NCBI GenBank assembly: GCA_013817135.1
Contig: JACDDF010000199.1
Coordinates: 1-5,376 of the forward strand
Reading direction: 5' to 3'
Length of the DNA: 5,376 bases
From: Nitrospirales bacterium
GTDB lineage: Bacteria > Nitrospirota > Nitrospiria > Nitrospirales > UBA8639
The position numbers and the translations under genes were made by a program. How positions within the stretch are numbered: the stretch's first letter is position 1; the number at the start of each line of letters is the position of its first letter. Below, piece after piece: positions 1 to 5,211 of this stretch. The notes below the pieces were generated by a model, which was not told the DNA's origin, did no database searches, and was given only the letters and a program-made list of their open reading frames with translations.

Positions 1-405
1 GCCCCATCCGTCGCTCGCGTCGCCCGATGGATTGAACGCCAGGTAGATCAACGCCGGCACAACCATGCCGCCTACCCCCGCAGCGATCGGGAGCAGAGCA
101 TCACGGGGGTTCCTCAGTTCACCCGCCATGATCTCGCGTTTCAGTTCAAGCCCGATCACAAAGAAGAACACGGCCATCAGCCCGTCATTGATCCAATGAT
201 GCAGTGTCTTGCTGATAAGGAAATCATTGAAACCGACTGAGAATTCGTTGTGCCAAAGATGGTGATAGGCATCCGCAAAGGGTGAATTGGCCAGAACTAA
301 TGCCACCAGCGCAGCAACAAACAGCACAACGCCACTGGTGGTCTGCCTGCCAAGAAAGCTGGTAAGCGGGTCCGTCACCCAAATGTCGATAGGAGTTTTC
401 TTCAT
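1..405 (-). CDS. nhaA: Na+/H+ antiporter NhaA, N-terminal part (cut by window edge)
   Basis: Inner-membrane antiporter that exchanges internal Na+ (or Li+) for external protons, for sodium and pH homeostasis. The 135 visible codons start MKKTPIDIWVTDPL. A hydrophobic first helix follows at about residues 24-40 (SGVVLFVAALVALVLAN). Next come the family signature WINDGLMAVFFFVIGLELKR at 71-90, followed by E91, and GGMVVPALIYLAFN at 112-125. E87, R90 and E91 match the E78/R81/E82 pH-sensing cluster of the E. coli protein. The ion-binding Asp pair (D163/D164 in E. coli) lies beyond the left edge, so catalytic integrity cannot be judged. The ATG at 403-405 was chosen because it gives the usual short N-terminal tail before helix 1 and no in-frame alternative is obvious upstream. 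Its Shine-Dalgarno is weak (CGGAAT directly before it). The gene is co-directional with the DUF4412 gene but 287 bp away. Family call is secure from the signature segments. Confidence 0.95.
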   Translation of the reverse strand, partial: MKKTPIDIWVTDPLTSFLGRQTTSGVVLFVAALVALVLANSPFADAYHHLWHNEFSVGFNDFLISKTLHHWINDGLMAVFFFVIGLELKREIMAGELRNPRDALLPIAAGVGGMVVPALIYLAFNPSGDASDGWG

Positions 406-692
406 ATTCCGAAACGACCAGGAAGAGCGGGAATGCGAAACCGGATGCCATACCGATGTTTTGTGACACCGGTACCGGCCCTAGGCCTTGCTGGTTTCAT
501 TGAGCGAGAAGTCTATCACCAGGGACAATGGCATCATCTCCTACACCCATGGACAAGGGACACGATACGTGCAAACCGGACCGTGAGTATTCAGAACTGC
601 GAAGGATCCAATCCCAGGTCGAGCAACCTGAGACTCAGCGAGATTCTTTGTTTCTCTCAAATTGTCTTTATTAACTTCCACATTCTTCTCTG
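406..692. other. Intergenic region with small palindromes, no gene seen
   Basis: This gap lies between the end of the DUF4412 gene and the start of nhaA, and should hold the nhaA promoter and leader. I see overlapping GC-rich palindromes at 469-478 (CCGGTACCGG) and 477-487 (GGCC-CTA-GGCC), about 65-80 bp upstream of the nhaA start. A 5-bp hairpin lies at 615-630 (CAGGT/ACCTG), abutting the odd palindrome CTGAGACTCAG at 628-638. None is followed by a T-run on the minus strand, so I do not call a terminator for the DUF4412 gene. I found no convincing -35/-10 pair. A plus-strand reading frame at 433-708 shows no family resemblance and is not called. Confidence 0.4.
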
Positions 693-1532
693 CTATTGCC
701 CCATATGAGAGGGAAGATTTTTCGGCAGGAAATCTTTTTTGACATAGCCCTTGGGAGGATCAAATTCCTGCACCGATACCGATTTCTCCTCCACTCCGGT
801 CAACCGGGTTTCTGTGACAACGGTTCCATTGGAGAAAATTCTCGTCAACACCGGGTAGCCTTCCATCTTCCCTATTGATTCAAAAAACGACGCGGGACCT
901 CCACCGCCTTTGAATGCCCCCTGCCATACCTCCTGAGAAAAAGCGGCCATATCATGGAACACGCCTCGGGCTTCCTGACTACCGGGAACCTGTTTCCAAT
1001 CACTCACGCAATGTTCTGCGACTTTTTCGTTTTCCCGCCAGGTTTCATATTTCACACAGGGGTAGCCATTGATGGTTTGGCTTTCGCCGGTTTTTTTTAC
1101 CTGCATCTCGACCTTCCCGCCCATCATGGCGGGATTGATCCCCTGACCGGCAAACATCTTTTCCATCATGGCTCGTCGTTCCGGGGGCATATTCTTTAAC
1201 ATTTCCTGCATCTTTTCCATGGCCGGGTTGATGTGTTGACCAAGATTGACCATCGTGGCCTTGTCCATAGCACGCCAAGTGTGATCTCCATGATTGATCA
1301 GCAGAATTTCCTCCAGATCGCCTCGATAAATGACCGTGGATTGAGTGTTCCCCGCATCATTATCATTTATCGTCATCTTCAGTTTCTTCCCGTCGACCGT
1401 CATCGCGTCGGTTCTGGAAGGCACCTCTGCCCGATTGGGAAAGGTCGTCTCGACATGAAAAACCACGCCTGCACAGACCGTCGTCTGGATACCCAGCATC
1501 AACCCGCTCACAAGACCCAGAACCTTCACCAT
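693..1532 (-). CDS. Exported DUF4412-family protein, methionine-rich
   Basis: Secreted or periplasmic protein of unknown function, 279 residues. A signal peptide spans about residues 1-21: a Lys at position 3, a hydrophobic core LGLVSGLMLGI, and a likely cleavage after VCA-21. The motif TTVCA is a poor lipobox, so a lipoprotein is less likely. The mature part resembles the DUF4412 family: the YRGDLEEILLIN strand segment (69-80), an NMPPERRAMMEKM helix (114-126), the KKTGESQTINGYPCVKYE core (146-163), AEHCVSD (172-178), and a C-terminal EFDPPKGYVKKD (256-267). C159 and C175 are the only mature cysteines and could form a disulfide. Residues 94-143 contain eleven methionines, and the pentapeptide INPAM occurs twice (101-105 and 132-136). 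The start at 1532 was chosen over one 20 codons upstream because it has a near-perfect Shine-Dalgarno and begins directly with the signal peptide. Transcribed divergently from the helicase gene. The family assignment is from recalled pattern, and the role is unknown. Confidence 0.85.
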   Translation of the reverse strand: MVKVLGLVSGLMLGIQTTVCAGVVFHVETTFPNRAEVPSRTDAMTVDGKKLKMTINDNDAGNTQSTVIYRGDLEEILLINHGDHTWRAMDKATMVNLGQHINPAMEKMQEMLKNMPPERRAMMEKMFAGQGINPAMMGGKVEMQVKKTGESQTINGYPCVKYETWRENEKVAEHCVSDWKQVPGSQEARGVFHDMAAFSQEVWQGAFKGGGGPASFFESIGKMEGYPVLTRIFSNGTVVTETRLTGVEEKSVSVQEFDPPKGYVKKDFLPKNLPSHMGQ

Positions 1533-1537
1533 ATCAA

Positions 1538-1544
1538 CCTCCTT
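1538..1544 (-). promoter_or_regulatory. Ribosome binding site of the DUF4412 gene
   Basis: On the minus strand AAGGAGG is followed by TTGAT and then ATG, an almost perfect match to the anti-Shine-Dalgarno with 5-nt spacing. This fixes the start at 1532, not 1592, and predicts efficient translation. Confidence 0.85.
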
Positions 1545-1651
1545 ATGCGTGACAGATGGAACAGCCTGCTGCTTTGACATGCGGTTAAACACTGAGACCC
1601 GTCAATCTCTCAAAATTCAACCCGATTCACAAGTCTTTTTCGTGCTGAGGA

Positions 1652-1713
1652 CCCCTCATCGACCCTCTTCCCCTACTACTTTGGTCCCACCAAGGACCAT
1701 TTTTCATGAGGGG
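1652..1713. repeat. Nested inverted repeat (stem-loop inside stem)
   Basis: CCCCTCAT at 1652-1659 pairs perfectly with ATGAGGGG at 1706-1713. Between them a 6-bp hairpin TGGTCC/GGACCA (1682-1687 and 1694-1699, loop CACCAA) is followed by TTTTT at 1700-1704. Read on the plus strand the inner hairpin plus T-run resembles a short intrinsic terminator, but no plus-strand gene precedes it. Confidence 0.45.
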
Positions 1714-1726
1714 AGCTAGGAATTGG

Positions 1727-1762
1727 TTTACCTTTCCTGGTAAAAGGACTATGGACAGGAAA
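1727..1762. repeat. Two mutually exclusive hairpins
   Basis: TTTACC (1727-1732) can pair with GGTAAA (1739-1744). Alternatively TTTCCTG (1733-1739) can pair with CAGGAAA (1756-1762). G1739 belongs to both stems, and the second stem takes over the loop of the first, so the two folds compete. This could be chance or an attenuator-like switch. There is no associated gene to decide it. Confidence 0.35.
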
Positions 1763-1810
1763 CGCTCGTTAGGCGACCACCCCACATAACCGACAGGCAG
1801 GCATCCCTCA

Positions 1811-1838
1811 AAAAGGGTCACGAGTTGTCGTGACCTTT
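1811..1838 (-). terminator. Intrinsic-terminator-like hairpin
   Basis: GGTCACGA (1816-1823) and TCGTGACC (1828-1835) form a perfect 8-bp stem with a 4-nt loop. It extends by a G-T wobble and two A-T pairs. On the minus strand the stem is followed by C and TTTTT, as in a rho-independent terminator. On the plus strand only TTT follows. It lies about 280 bp upstream of the DUF4412 start, reading towards it, so it could end an unannotated small RNA, act as a leader attenuator, or block leakage from the divergent side. No minus-strand gene precedes it within the window. Confidence 0.5.
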
Positions 1839-2087
1839 CACGGTTTCGTCATCATGGTCAGGGACCATATGCTGCCCGGCGCGACACGACCAGCGGGTCG
1901 CGGGGTAGGACAAAGCTAAGAAGGCCCAGTCTCTTTAAGGTGAGGCCATCCAGCCCAAGGAAGCCGGTTCAATCAGAACCGTCCCTTCCTCTCGTCTTTA
2001 ACGAACATCACATAACATACCGACAGACCGGCTCAAGTCGGCCTACACACAACTCCGGACCTCATCCAGAAAGGTTGCAAAACCGTC

Positions 2088-3848
2088 ATGAAACACGACA
2101 CGTCCAACCCTCCCACTGCTCCTACAATGAAGGGCTTCTCACCCGGCTTTGCGGCTCTTGGCCTTGAAGCGGCGCTGCTGACCACGCTCGAGGCGATAGG
2201 ATATGAAGAGCCCACTCCTATCCAACGCGAAGCCATTCCACCGCTTTTGGACGGAAAGGACCTCCTGGGGCGTGCCGCAACCGGAACTGGAAAAACTGCT
2301 GCATTCACCCTTCCCCTCCTCCAGCGCCTGGCCCATTCGGCCAAGCAGCCGAATCCTTCAGCCCTTATTCTGGTGCCCACACGCGAATTGGCAATACAAG
2401 TCTGCGAGGCTGTCCAGCGTTATGGGAAACAGCAGCAAATCGCCATCCTCGCCGTCTATGGAGGACAGGCCATCCGCCCACAGCTCATCGCGTTGAAACG
2501 CGGGGTCGATATCGTCGTGGCAACTCCAGGACGGGCATTGGATCATATCCGACGCAAAACCCTTCAGCTCAAGGACCTTCAGATTGTGGTGCTGGATGAA
2601 GCCGATGAGATGCTCAACATGGGCTTCGCCGAGGATCTGGATGCCATTCTGAAACAGACGCCTGCGACCAGGCAGACCGCACTGTTTTCAGCCACCATGC
2701 CTCCCCGCATCGCATCAATCGCACGTCATCATTTACGCAATCCCATCGAGATTCAGATTATCAAGGAACCGGTAAAGGCCGGGGTGGCCCCTCGGGTGCA
2801 TCAGATCGCCTACCTCGTGGCTAGACCTCACAAAGTGGCGGCGCTGGCCAGAATCCTGGATATGTCCAGTCCAAAGTCAGCACTGGTATTTTGCCGAACA
2901 CGCTTAGAGGTCGATGAGTTGACCTCTATGCTCAATGGCCGGGGATACCGGGGAGAAGGCCTGCATGGCGGAATGAACCAGGCTCAACGCGATCGCGTGA
3001 TGCAATCCTTCCGCGCCGGGAAAACCGAGTTGCTTGTCGCAACAGACGTGGCAGCAAGAGGCCTGGATATTCCTCACGTGTCACACGTGGTCAATTACGA
3101 TGTCCCGTCCTCTCCCGAAGCCTACGTCCACCGCATCGGACGGACCGGACGCGCCGGACGGGCTGGTGAAGCCATTACACTCGTCGAATCACGCGAACGC
3201 TGGCTGCTGCAAAATATTGAGCGCCTGACCAAATCAAAAGTCGAGATGGGCACACTCCCGACGGTGGCCGACCTTCAAACTAAGCGGCTGGAACAGATTG
3301 GCGTTTCCATTCAAGATATTCTCAAGGCCAACGATTTTGAGCAATTCCGAGTCGTGGTCAACACCCTCACTGAAAAATTTGACCAGGCGGATGTCGCCGC
3401 AGCCGCGATTCAATTGGCCTACGGGTCAAGGACGGGCGATCGAGTTGAAGAGGATATTCCTGCGATACGGGACCGGGCACCTGACACATCCCAGACCTCC
3501 AGACGGCCAAGGCGAGGACCGTCCGATTACCCCGATGCTCCAAGAGTCCTCAGAGGCGGAGGAGGTGGTGGTAGGCCGGTCGGCAGACGGGAACGTCACA
3601 GTCAGTCCACAAACATGGCGACCTTGCATGTAAACGCCGGTCGAATGGCAGGGGTCCGGACAGGAGATCTGGTCGGTGCCATTGCTAACGAGGCCGGGAT
3701 TAGTTCGAATGTGATTGGCCCCATCAAAGTCTCCGATCAATTCTCTCTGGTCAAAGTGCCGGAAGAGCATGTCCATGGGATTATAAAGTCTCTTGGCCGA
3801 ACCAGAATTAAAGGACAAAAAGTCACCATTCGCCTCTACAAAGAATAA
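2088..3848 (+). CDS. deaD: DEAD-box ATP-dependent RNA helicase, DeaD/CsdA type
   Basis: Cytoplasmic RNA helicase that uses ATP to open local RNA duplexes. Relatives act in ribosome assembly, mRNA decay and cold adaptation. All helicase motifs are intact in 586 residues: Q motif (17-46, GYEEPTPIQ), motif I AATGTGKT (63-70), Ia PTREL (97-101), GG (125-126), Ib TPGR (146-149), II DEAD (170-173), III SAT (201-203), IV LVFCR (266-270), V ATDVAARGLDIP (318-329) and VI HRIGRTGRAGR (348-358). After an Arg/Gly-rich linker (about 461-507, with six glycines at 490-495) comes a DbpA/CsdA-type RNA-binding domain (about 511-585, core TGDLVGAIANEAGISS). E. coli DeaD is 629 residues, so this is slightly short but complete. 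The ATG at 2088 has only a distant AAAGG about 13 nt upstream. An ATG 13 codons later has no ribosome binding site either, and both lie before the Q motif. DeaD is preferred over RhlE or RhlB because of the C-terminal domain. Confidence 0.95.
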   Translation: MKHDTSNPPTAPTMKGFSPGFAALGLEAALLTTLEAIGYEEPTPIQREAIPPLLDGKDLLGRAATGTGKTAAFTLPLLQRLAHSAKQPNPSALILVPTRELAIQVCEAVQRYGKQQQIAILAVYGGQAIRPQLIALKRGVDIVVATPGRALDHIRRKTLQLKDLQIVVLDEADEMLNMGFAEDLDAILKQTPATRQTALFSATMPPRIASIARHHLRNPIEIQIIKEPVKAGVAPRVHQIAYLVARPHKVAALARILDMSSPKSALVFCRTRLEVDELTSMLNGRGYRGEGLHGGMNQAQRDRVMQSFRAGKTELLVATDVAARGLDIPHVSHVVNYDVPSSPEAYVHRIGRTGRAGRAGEAITLVESRERWLLQNIERLTKSKVEMGTLPTVADLQTKRLEQIGVSIQDILKANDFEQFRVVVNTLTEKFDQADVAAAAIQLAYGSRTGDRVEEDIPAIRDRAPDTSQTSRRPRRGPSDYPDAPRVLRGGGGGGRPVGRRERHSQSTNMATLHVNAGRMAGVRTGDLVGAIANEAGISSNVIGPIKVSDQFSLVKVPEEHVHGIIKSLGRTRIKGQKVTIRLYKE

Positions 3849-4192
3849 AAACCGTCCTGATGCCGGCATATGGTTAACCTCAAGATAGATGTTTTTGAGA
3901 AGGGGTTTTTTACAGCTCATGAAAATAGTAAGTCCTGAAAAGTGAGGGCGATAAACCAAAGACCGTTCCGTCATTCCGGCAGGTTGTTAGCCGGAATCCA
4001 TCCGAAAAAGGTCAAGATGGATTCCCGATTAAAAATGTCGGGAATGACAGCGCCGACCATTGAACGATGCTTCCTAAACAACTAAGGTCTTGACCTGTTT
4101 TCATGATGCACGAGTGAGCAATCGCTCATAAGGACTGCTGGAAATTGCCCAATGGTGCTCCCAAATAGCCACATCCACGTTCTCATATTCTC
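3849..4192. other. Intergenic region with REP-like element, no gene
   Basis: This is the 344-bp gap between the helicase and sirtuin genes. Just after the helicase stop is a weak 5-bp hairpin (CTCAA 3879-3883 / TTGAG 3895-3899), then AAGGGG and six T at 3906-3911. It may end the helicase transcript but is a poor intrinsic terminator. A 79-bp double-hairpin element fills 3970-4048. A small hairpin TGAGC-AATC-GCTCA lies at 4115-4128. TTGACC at 4090-4095 resembles a -35 box, but no acceptable -10 box stands 16-18 bp downstream. A minus-strand reading frame extending from 3974 into the helicase gene is antisense and shows no family features. Confidence 0.5.
3970..4048. repeat. REP/BIME-like double-hairpin inverted repeat
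   Basis: Two hairpins of the same design face each other. The left has stem ATTCCGGC/GCCGGAAT (3973-3980 and 3990-3997), the right ATTCCCGA/TCGGGAAT (4021-4028 and 4038-4045). Each has an 8-bp stem and 9-nt loop. The halves are also inverted copies of one another: GTCATTCC (3970-3977) matches GGAATGAC (4041-4048), and GGAATCCATC (3993-4002) matches GATGGATTCC (4016-4025), around a 13-nt spacer. The GTCATTCC...GGAATCCA pattern is a widespread class of bacterial intergenic palindrome, probably mobilised by REP-associated transposases. None is encoded here. As RNA it would fold into a strong structure and could protect or terminate the helicase transcript. Confidence 0.8.
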
Positions 4193-4927
4193 ATGCCTAG
4201 TGGACTGACGATTCTTGATGTGCGTGACCGTATAGCCATGGCCCGGTCGGTCACGGTTCTTACCGGTGCGGGAATTTCCGCGGATAGCGGCGTACCGACG
4301 TTTCGGGGACCCGAAGGCTTGTGGAAAAATTTCCGGCCTGAGGAACTGGCTTCACCTGAGGCCTTTGCCCGGGACCCCAAACTTGTGTGGGAATGGTATA
4401 ACTGGCGACGGGATTTGGTCGCAACCAAACACCCGAATGCGGCACATGAAACTCTCGTTGAACTTGAACGACGAATTGAACACTTTTGGCTCATTACGCA
4501 GAACGTCGATGGGCTTCATGCCATGGCGGGCTCGCAACGTCTTTCGGAAATCCATGGCAACATCTGGAAAGTGCGTTGTACACAATGCAACCGGATTTCG
4601 GCTAACCGCGATCTGCCTCTGGTCTATCCACCAAACTGCACGGACTGTTCTGGGTTGTTGCGCCCCCATATTGTGTGGTTTGGAGAGTCATTGGATCAGG
4701 AAGATTTGAACCGCAGTTATCAGGCATTGCGAACATGTGATATTCTTCTCATTATTGGGACCTCAGGCGTGGTCTATCCGGCTGCATCATTTGCTCCCAT
4801 TGCCAAAGATGGTGGCGCCCTGGTGGTCGAACTGAATTTGGACCCGACGCCCAACTCCTCCGTTGTGGACGTGTCCTTTCAAGGCCGTGCCAAAGACCTG
4901 GTGCCACTCTTGCGCCAAGGCACCTAA
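4193..4927 (+). CDS. cobB: Sir2-family NAD-dependent protein deacylase (CobB/SIRT5-like)
   Basis: Removes acyl groups from lysines using NAD+, giving nicotinamide and O-acyl-ADP-ribose. It is a cytoplasmic regulator of enzyme acylation, classically of acetyl-CoA synthetase. The 244 residues are a full-length bacterial sirtuin. They include the NAD-binding GAGIS (25-29) with SGVPTFRG (32-39), QNVDGLH (103-109), catalytic H121 in HGN, zinc ligands C129/C132 and C149/C152, and the second NAD motif GTSGVVYPAA (189-198). Y69 and R72 in WYNWRR match the Tyr-x-x-Arg pair by which SIRT5 and E. coli CobB bind succinyl or malonyl lysine, so desuccinylase activity is plausible alongside deacetylation. 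No Shine-Dalgarno precedes the ATG at 4193 (CATATTCTC lies directly upstream). The next in-frame ATG, at 4238, would remove the strand leading into GAGIS, so 4193 is kept. Neighbours do not indicate its substrate. The symbol is by family, not proven orthology. Confidence 0.93.
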   Translation: MPSGLTILDVRDRIAMARSVTVLTGAGISADSGVPTFRGPEGLWKNFRPEELASPEAFARDPKLVWEWYNWRRDLVATKHPNAAHETLVELERRIEHFWLITQNVDGLHAMAGSQRLSEIHGNIWKVRCTQCNRISANRDLPLVYPPNCTDCSGLLRPHIVWFGESLDQEDLNRSYQALRTCDILLIIGTSGVVYPAASFAPIAKDGGALVVELNLDPTPNSSVVDVSFQGRAKDLVPLLRQGT

Positions 4928-4941
4928 TCGCACCATTTCTT

Positions 4942-4975
4942 GACTCCCTTCGTGGGGGTTTGTTACGTTTTTTGT
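4942..4975 (+). terminator. Probable intrinsic terminator after the sirtuin gene
   Basis: ACTCCC (4943-4948) pairs with GGGGGT (4954-4959) around loop TTCGT, with one T-G wobble. A T-rich tail follows (TTTGTTACG then six T, 4959-4973). It starts 16 bp after the sirtuin stop. The same stretch contains TTGACT (4940-4945) with TACGTT 18 bp on, a possible weak promoter for the sulfur-carrier gene. The two readings cannot be separated by eye. Confidence 0.45.
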
Positions 4976-5000
4976 TTAGGCATTTTCAGTACTTACGTTT

Positions 5001-5004
5001 GGAG
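5001..5004 (+). promoter_or_regulatory. Ribosome binding site of the sulfur-carrier gene
   Basis: GGAG followed by CACGGC and ATG at 5011 gives a 6-nt spacing. It decides the start in favour of 5011 over an in-frame codon at 4960, which would sit inside the terminator-like sequence and add 17 residues without family resemblance. Confidence 0.7.
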
Positions 5005-5010
5005 CACGGC

Positions 5011-5211
5011 ATGCAATTGACGATCAATGGTAAACCCGAAACCCTGGAGGTTTCTACGGTGCTAGACGTCCTGAAAACCAAAGATATTGACCCGCAACTC
5101 GTTGCCGTTGAACTGAATACACAGATGGTTGATCAGGAGCAACTGGGAACCACCTCACTGAAGGATGGCGATAAACTGGAATTTTTGTTTTTCATGGGCG
5201 GTGGCGCGTGA
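5011..5211 (+). CDS. ThiS/MoaD-like sulfur carrier with C-terminal GGGA
   Basis: Small ubiquitin-like sulfur carrier of 66 residues, the usual ThiS length. It starts MQLTINGKPETLEV, has the VAVELNTQMVD strand-turn segment (31-41) and the LKDGDKLEFLFFMGGG end (50-65) typical of ThiS: the acidic/aromatic strand before the glycines. In this family the C-terminal Gly-Gly is adenylated by a ThiF/MoeB-type enzyme and turned into a thiocarboxylate that donates sulfur. Here the protein ends Gly-Gly-Gly-Ala, so the terminal Ala probably has to be cleaved first by a JAMM-type metalloprotease. That enzyme is not in the window. The stop overlaps the start of a cysteine synthase gene by 4 bp, which points to cysteine synthesis (CysO-like) rather than thiamine. 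A true ThiS role in thiazole formation remains possible, so no symbol is given. Confidence 0.88.
   Translation: MQLTINGKPETLEVSTVLDVLKTKDIDPQLVAVELNTQMVDQEQLGTTSLKDGDKLEFLFFMGGGA

Larger units (their letters stand above)
1533..2087. other. Divergent intergenic region, rich in inverted repeats
   Basis: This is the 555-bp region between the divergent starts of the DUF4412 gene (left) and the helicase gene (right). No reading frame in it resembles a known protein. It holds at least six inverted repeats: 1652-1713 (outer 8-bp stem) enclosing 1682-1699 (6-bp stem); 1727-1744 competing with 1733-1762; 1816-1835 (perfect 8-bp stem); 1854-1868 (ATGGTC/GACCAT, 3-nt loop); 1887-1900 (CGACC/GGTCG); and 1965-1981 (CGGTTC/GAACCG, 5-nt loop). 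GGTC/GACC recurs in several stems. Both promoters must lie here, but I cannot pick out a -35/-10 pair with confidence. Possible roles are long structured leaders, an unannotated small RNA, or binding sites for a regulator. DeaD/CsdA-type helicases in other bacteria often have long regulated 5' leaders, which would fit the right-hand part, but that is inference. Confidence 0.45.

Noticed and set aside
224..469. 81-codon minus-strand reading frame overlapping nhaA
   Set aside because: It is a frame-shifted shadow of the real nhaA frame, which carries the unmistakable antiporter signatures.
433..708. 91-codon plus-strand reading frame between nhaA and the DUF4412 gene
   Set aside because: No recognisable domain, no Shine-Dalgarno, and composition typical of non-coding DNA. 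It also overlaps the 3' end of the DUF4412 gene.
693..1592. Longer version of the DUF4412 protein starting at 1592
   Set aside because: The extra 20 residues would bury the signal peptide, and the strong ribosome binding site sits just before 1532.
1627..1821. 64-codon minus-strand reading frame in the divergent intergenic region, starting with GTG
   Set aside because: It starts inside the terminator-like hairpin, lacks a ribosome binding site, resembles no family, and overlaps several inverted repeats that explain the region better.
1963..1981. GGTTCAATC, which resembles a tRNA T-arm
   Set aside because: Forcing the 7-nt T-loop leaves no paired stem, and there is no acceptor stem or anticodon arm around it. 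It is a simple 6-bp hairpin.
3426..3974. 182-codon minus-strand reading frame antisense to the helicase C-terminus
   Set aside because: It mirrors conserved helicase coding sequence and shows no family features. Its start lies at the REP-like element.
4090..4118. TTGACC as a possible -35 box for the sirtuin gene
   Set aside because: No hexamer resembling TATAAT lies 16-18 bp downstream.
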